From JAVXAG01 sp040307645 (GTDB taxonomy: Bacteria > Bacillota > Clostridia > Peptostreptococcales > Anaerovoracaceae), in NCBI GenBank assembly GCA_040307645.1, contig JAWRJF010000069.1, positions 1-6,988 on the forward strand: a stretch of DNA of 6,988 nt, written 5' to 3'. The notes beneath the pieces were generated by a model. It worked only from the letters and a program-made list of their open reading frames with translations, did no database searches and had not been told where the DNA came from. The number at the start of each line of letters is the position of its first letter. Position 1 is the stretch's first letter. This document shows, piece by piece, positions 5,215-6,988 of the stretch. The position numbers and the translations under genes were made by a program.

Positions 5215-6988
5215 TTATAGAGTTGAGTGCTTTTTCTTATCAAATAAAATGGATAACTCCGCATACTCATCTTGCATCCATGCAGCGAATTGATTAATTG
5301 ATACCTTACTGTTTACGAAGAACCGGTAAAATTGCTCCGCCTCTTCTACTCTATCAAGACATACTAAAAAGTGAGCAATGTGCAAACTAAACTCCAATTT
5401 TATCGGATGATTCTGCCATTTATGATACTCGGTAATAATGGTTCCAATGTGTTTTTCGATTTTATCTCGATTCAATGGAACAATTCTCACATGTGGATTG
5501 AAACCAACCTGGAAATAGCTTAAATGAATGCCATCTTGCAATAGCTCCGGAGGTGGGGGTAACGGAATGCCCTCCAAGAACCTCTGATAAGTTATTGGCG
5601 GCTGATATGGATTTAACATCAACAGTACATTATTTGAGTTAGCACATTCATCGATATATATAAACAGGACATTAGTTGCAGTGATATGGAGCCCCGCATC
5701 AAGCAGGGTTTTATAGAGATCTAGATATATGGACTCATTATTATCTATGTGATTTTCCCTGTCAAGCAATTTCAGTATTCCTAGCTTATCAAGCGTGTAT
5801 TGATGATATGAATAAATTTCATGGCTATCAAGTGAACCAATAAGGGAATTAATATCATCAATTCCCTGAGTCCTGTAATACTCATATATTCTACCCAACA
5901 GGCTCTTGAACGGTTCTTGTCCTTTAACATATCTAAACTCTTCCTGTTCTAGTATACCACTAAACTCTTTAAATACAGCCAACTTTTCTTTTTGTGGCAA
6001 TGTGAAATATGAATCCATACTACTTTCTATTTCTGGCACAAACCAGTCATACTTGAACTTACCGTTCATCACCATTCTGAAAGTTGATGCTTGAAATAGT
6101 GCTTTTGATTTCGAATCGAGCTTAAAAACAAGATTATAGTACCCGTCTTTTATTGCCTTGAACTCATTTTTTGCATTTCTAATCTGTCTATAATAGATAA
6201 TCTCACAGTTGTTATATTGAATTAGATTATCTACAGAAGTCATATCTAAATGGTTCTTATATTCATTAAAATAGTATTGGACTGCATTTGGATCGATTAA
6301 TGTAGCATTAGCAATAACGTTTAACGCAAGTAAGTGCAAAAGGTGAGAATTAATTGATGTGTCAATAGTAAGCTCTTTGAAGGCTTGTTTGTAATAGTGA
6401 TAGGCTTCCGTCTTGTTCCCACGCATCAACTGAATTCTTCCAAAATCATTTAATACACTCGCTCTCTGTTCATGAGATGCATCTATTCTATCAAGTTTAG
6501 CTTTTGATGTTTCCATCATTGAAAATGCAGCATCAAGATCACCATGTTGCTCTTCAATTAAAGCTTTCATCCCCCAGAGGCTAGGGTCCTGAGATTTGTA
6601 CAAGTCACTTTCAAGTAGACAAAGCACTTCCTTTAGTGCAGCCAGATCTCCCATTTCATATAGTAAACGTGCCTTTTCTCCAAGAAAATCTTCCTGTTCT
6701 TTTTTATAAAGAAGTTTATCAGATACAGACGTAATACCATAAAAGCCTTCTTTATTCTTTCCAACTGCAGCGTAGTATTGTGATTGAAGCCGAAAAAATC
6801 GAATTTTGTCAATAGAATCAATTAAATACCCGTGCTTTGATTCGAAAAAATCCCTGCTTTCCAGTGCATATCCAGCATCTATTTTTTTCTGATAGTGTTT
6901 TAATTTGATTCCTGCTAGACCTACAGGTTTCTTAATACCTATAATGCAAAGAATATAGTAAAATACGTTCAAGATAGATAGTATTAGA
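5215..6988 (-). CDS. TPR-repeat protein with N-terminal hydrophobic segment (5' end probably outside window)
   Basis: The frame is open from the window edge to a TAA at 5217-5215, giving 590 visible residues. The first possible start, TTG at 6972, has no Shine-Dalgarno sequence, so the true start probably lies upstream. Numbering from that TTG, the first 13 residues plus the preceding LILSI are hydrophobic (NVFYYILCIIGI) and are followed by lysines, as in a membrane anchor. TPR-like helix pairs are visible at about 96-122, 131-158 and 171-201; ASVLNDFGRIQLMRGNKTEA (171-190) is the clearest. A further pair lies at about 526-553. The middle is helical without a clear motif. PLPPPPE (470-476) marks a proline linker before the C-terminal part. 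No catalytic motif is visible, so it may be a scaffold or sensor, or the tail of a larger multidomain protein. Function is not assigned. Confidence 0.85.
   Translation of the reverse strand, partial: LILSILNVFYYILCIIGIKKPVGLAGIKLKHYQKKIDAGYALESRDFFESKHGYLIDSIDKIRFFRLQSQYYAAVGKNKEGFYGITSVSDKLLYKKEQEDFLGEKARLLYEMGDLAALKEVLCLLESDLYKSQDPSLWGMKALIEEQHGDLDAAFSMMETSKAKLDRIDASHEQRASVLNDFGRIQLMRGNKTEAYHYYKQAFKELTIDTSINSHLLHLLALNVIANATLIDPNAVQYYFNEYKNHLDMTSVDNLIQYNNCEIIYYRQIRNAKNEFKAIKDGYYNLVFKLDSKSKALFQASTFRMVMNGKFKYDWFVPEIESSMDSYFTLPQKEKLAVFKEFSGILEQEEFRYVKGQEPFKSLLGRIYEYYRTQGIDDINSLIGSLDSHEIYSYHQYTLDKLGILKLLDRENHIDNNESIYLDLYKTLLDAGLHITATNVLFIYIDECANSNNVLLMLNPYQPPITYQRFLEGIPLPPPPELLQDGIHLSYFQVGFNPHVRIVPLNRDKIEKHIGTIITEYHKWQNHPIKLEFSLHIAHFLVCLDRVEEAEQFYRFFVNSKVSINQFAAWMQDEYAELSILFDKKKHSTL

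Noticed and set aside
5193..5216. Possible terminator after the TPR gene (CTTGA/TCAAG stem)
   Set aside because: It has only five base pairs, a nine-base loop and no U tract on the minus strand.
5906..6094. Plus-strand 62-codon frame
   Set aside because: It lies wholly antisense to the TPR gene and has no recognisable product.
6633..6821. Minus-strand 62-codon frame in another phase
   Set aside because: It is an out-of-frame shadow within the TPR gene.

Overview
The window is AT-rich, with strong GGAGG-type ribosome binding sites and a SEC-C zinc-motif protein of a kind common in Firmicutes. A Bacillales-like host (Paenibacillus/Bacillus relatives) is my inference; nothing here proves the genus. 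Every coding signal I can support lies on the minus strand, so the region is described in transcription order, from high to low coordinates.

Layout. (1) 6988-5215: the 3' part of a tetratricopeptide-repeat (TPR) protein with a hydrophobic segment near its visible N-terminus; its start probably lies beyond the window. (2) 5214-5021: a short intergenic stretch with a candidate minus-strand promoter. (3) 5020-4668: a broken, start-less gene remnant with an HEPN-like helix signature, split by a -1 frameshift in a run of five A. Its two pieces join each other and the next gene through stop/start overlaps (TGATG and ATGA). (4) 4671-3925: an intact SEC-C zinc-motif protein. (5) 3924-3341: a remnant that starts directly after the SEC-C stop codon, in the same frame, has no start of its own and is broken by a frameshift near 3585. 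(6) 3340-2725: about 600 bp without an intact gene. It holds two diverged copies of one segment, a 12-bp perfect palindrome, a possible decayed reading frame, and a hairpin plus possible -10 box ahead of the last gene. (7) 2724-1: a large P-loop NTPase gene, cut off by the window edge, with an N-terminal PD-(D/E)xK-type nuclease-like domain and a long helical C-terminal region.

Interpretation. The clearest functional unit is the nuclease-STAND NTPase. Its domain order (effector nuclease, NTPase switch, helical-repeat sensor) matches the logic of bacterial antiphage STAND proteins such as the Avs group, although it is not demonstrably one of the named Avs types. With the TPR protein, the HEPN-like remnant and the other broken remnants, this looks like a defence-type accessory region with high gene turnover. 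I see no sign that the genes form one obligate operon. The STAND gene has about 600 bp of its own upstream DNA and probably its own regulation.
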